Part shown: positions 4,926-5,235 of the stretch, in pieces
Layout of the letters: each line of letters starts with the position of its first letter
Numbering within the stretch: position 1 is the first letter of the stretch
Assembly (NCBI GenBank): GCA_031272415.1
Contig: JAISTU010000227.1
Coordinates: forward strand, 1 to 5,235
Direction of reading: 5' to 3'
DNA: 5,235 bases
Source of the DNA: Bacteroidales bacterium
GTDB lineage: Bacteria > Bacteroidota > Bacteroidia > Bacteroidales > WCHB1-69
Program-made: the position numbers and the translations under genes
The notes under the pieces: generated by a model
Databases searched by the model: none
What the model saw: the letters and a program-made list of their open reading frames with translations, nothing else
Told to the model about the DNA's origin: nothing

Positions 4926-4933
4926 AAATTAAA
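4920..4933. repeat. AATTAAA heptamer doublet overlapping a stop codon
   Basis: Seen: AATTAAA twice in tandem; the TAA stop of the small ORF (4923-4925) falls within the first unit. This echoes the Nudix gene, whose stop also starts a heptamer array. Two units in AT-rich DNA could be chance. Confidence 0.45.
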
Positions 4934-4944
4934 AAGATGCTCAA

Positions 4945-4970
4945 AAGGGGCTATTCCTTCTTCTTTTTTT
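4945..4970 (+). terminator. weak intrinsic terminator after the ATPase/small ORF pair
   Basis: Seen: AAGGGG (4945-4950) pairs with TTCCTT (4954-4959) around a CTA loop, with two G-T wobbles, followed by CTTC and seven T residues (4964-4970). Position and T-tract fit a rho-independent terminator, but the stem is short. The next 130 bases (4971-5099) are AT-rich without a gene I can support; ATTGACAAAAA at 5056 repeats a piece of the first promoter but lacks a -7 box. Confidence 0.4.
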
Positions 4971-5099
4971 ATTGTTTGATTTTCGATTTTCATTACCAAA
5001 ATAAAAATAAATTTAATAAAGTAATGATATTTTTTTTGCATAAATAGAGAAAATTATTGACAAAAATGTTTTTTAAATGTTCATAACTGATTGATTTTC

Positions 5100-5235
5100 A
5101 AAAAAAAAAAAAAAAAAAAAAAAAATAGCTTAAAAAATTTAAAAATTGGTTTTTTTTTTTTTTTAAAAATTTTTGGGGTAGTTTGGCAAAAAGGGGGGGT
5201 TTTTTAAAACCGGGGGAAGGGGGTAACGCGTTTTT
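5100..5235. other. homopolymer-rich, probably unreliable terminal sequence
   Basis: Seen: 26 A residues (5100-5125), then 15 T (5150-5164), seven G (5193-5199), six T, and two runs of five G within the last 30 bases. Such dense runs of several different bases occur nowhere else in the window. The abrupt change right after a long A run is what polymerase slippage or a poor-quality read tail at a contig end would look like. No gene or motif should be called here. Confidence 0.7.

Noticed and set aside
5029..5080. Possible promoter for a gene beyond the window
   Set aside because: TATTTTTTTTGCA has the wrong spacing for TAnnTTTG, and the ATTGACAAAAA at 5056 has no -7 box after it. The following sequence is unreliable.

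Overview
The window looks like chromosomal DNA from a member of the Bacteroidota (Bacteroidetes). The DNA is very AT-rich. Two genes are preceded by the phylum's characteristic -7 promoter box, TAnnTTTG (197-204 and 3528-3535). Start codons mostly lack a Shine-Dalgarno sequence and follow A/T-rich leaders. The proteins (short TrmD, pyrE next to an SRPBCC gene, Nudix hydrolase with an N-terminal extension, AAA/DUF4143 ATPase) also suit this phylum. I cannot place the genus from sequence alone.

Layout: 1-222 is non-coding. It holds a 20-bp palindrome, one copy of a dispersed intergenic element, five 7-bp tandem repeats and a promoter. 223-1592 (+) is a two-gene unit, an OmpR/PhoB-type response regulator and trmD, overlapping by ATGA. 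1602-2660 (-) is pyrE followed by an SRPBCC-fold gene, convergent with trmD across 9 bases. 2687-3319 (+) is a Nudix hydrolase whose start codon lies only 26 bases from that of pyrE. 3317-3574 is a second repeat-rich spacer with an inverted copy of the element seen at the left end, more 7-bp repeats, a hairpin, a 21-bp-spaced direct repeat and a promoter. 3575-4741 (+) is an AAA ATPase with a DUF4143 C-terminus. It overlaps a small unknown ORF (4734-4925), followed by a weak terminator. 4971-5235 has no gene, and from about 5100 onward it is homopolymer-rich and probably unreliable sequence at a contig end.

Functionally the central block is housekeeping: tRNA G37 methylation, the fifth step of UMP synthesis, nucleotide-derivative hydrolysis and a two-component regulator. 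The ATPase and its small partner look like accessory genes. No fully new system is evident. The best leads are the repeat system that occupies every sizeable intergenic gap, and the ATPase/small-ORF pair.
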